42,642 nucleotides of DNA, taken from contig CAUSWF010000010.1 of the NCBI GenBank assembly GCA_963535465.1, positions 1 through 42,642 on the forward strand, in the 5' to 3' direction. The notes beneath the pieces are model-generated. The model ran no database searches. It saw only the letters and a list, made by a program, of their open reading frames with translations, and was not told the origin of the DNA. The first letter of the stretch is position 1, and the number at the start of each line of letters is the position of its first letter. Below are positions 42,301 to 42,642 of the stretch, piece after piece. Origin of the DNA: CAUSWF01 sp963535465. GTDB taxonomy: Bacteria > Bacillota_I > Bacilli_A > RF39 > UBA660. The position numbers and the translations under genes were made by a program.

Positions 42301-42642
<342 letters not shown>

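Overview
This is a gene-dense, very AT-rich bacterial chromosome segment. No stretch longer than about 170 bases lacks a gene or rRNA. Cell-wall genes (LCP protein, PASTA protein, glucosaminidase, LtaS-like synthase, sortase), GatCAB, TagGH-type export and GGAGG ribosome binding sites point to an uncultured low-GC Bacillota (Firmicutes). The short 5S rRNA and small intergenic gaps recall the Mollicutes-related Bacilli (for example the RF39 group); that placement is inference. TGA is a real stop here (several ATGA start/stop overlaps) and Trp is TGG, so the standard bacterial code applies rather than the Mycoplasma code.

Layout. (1) 1-11898, minus strand: a surface-polysaccharide operon with an O-antigen-ligase/GT4 fusion, three GT2 enzymes, a TagG/TagH-type ABC exporter, a GT2-GT4 fusion, a multi-membrane GT-C-like transferase, a UbiA-family enzyme resembling polyprenyl-phosphate phosphoribosyltransferases, and a truncated acyltransferase-3 gene at the window edge. 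A GtrII-like membrane protein (11967-13454) lies just upstream, behind a terminator-like hairpin. (2) 13.5-21 kb: envelope genes on alternating strands. These are a PASTA-only membrane protein (+), a secreted glucosaminidase (-) and an LCP ligase carrying a PASTA-like domain (+), with divergent promoters and convergent terminators. (3) 20969-26952, minus: an operon with its own promoter, encoding a 148-aa anchored protein, a sensor-like protein with two solute-binding-like domains and a degenerate GGDEF domain, a YihY/BrkB protein, an LtaS-family synthase and a 208-aa unknown. (4) 26993-30142: gatC-gatA-gatB. (5) 30231-36738: a 284-aa unknown, an OB-fold-like anchored protein, ligA, a sugar nucleotidyltransferase and pcrA. 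(6) 36803-39435: a compact surface-display cassette of a thioester/SpaA-type adhesin with an unusual VPNTN sorting signal, a sortase with no arginine after its catalytic cysteine, and a membrane protein. (7) 39504-42024: the t6A tRNA-modification operon tsaE-tsaB-rimI-like-tsaD. (8) 42132-42642: 5S rRNA and the 3' end of 23S rRNA, minus strand.

The main theme is envelope construction. Lipid-linked glycans are made and exported, probably attached by the LCP enzyme, while the LtaS-like enzyme makes a phosphoglycerol polymer, the glucosaminidase remodels wall, and the sortase anchors an adhesin. The best candidates for undescribed biology are the sortase/VPNTN pair, the catalytically degraded GGDEF receptor in the LtaS operon, and the PASTA modules carried by an LCP protein and by a kinase-less membrane protein. 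I saw no tRNA genes, CRISPR arrays, insertion sequences or phage genes.
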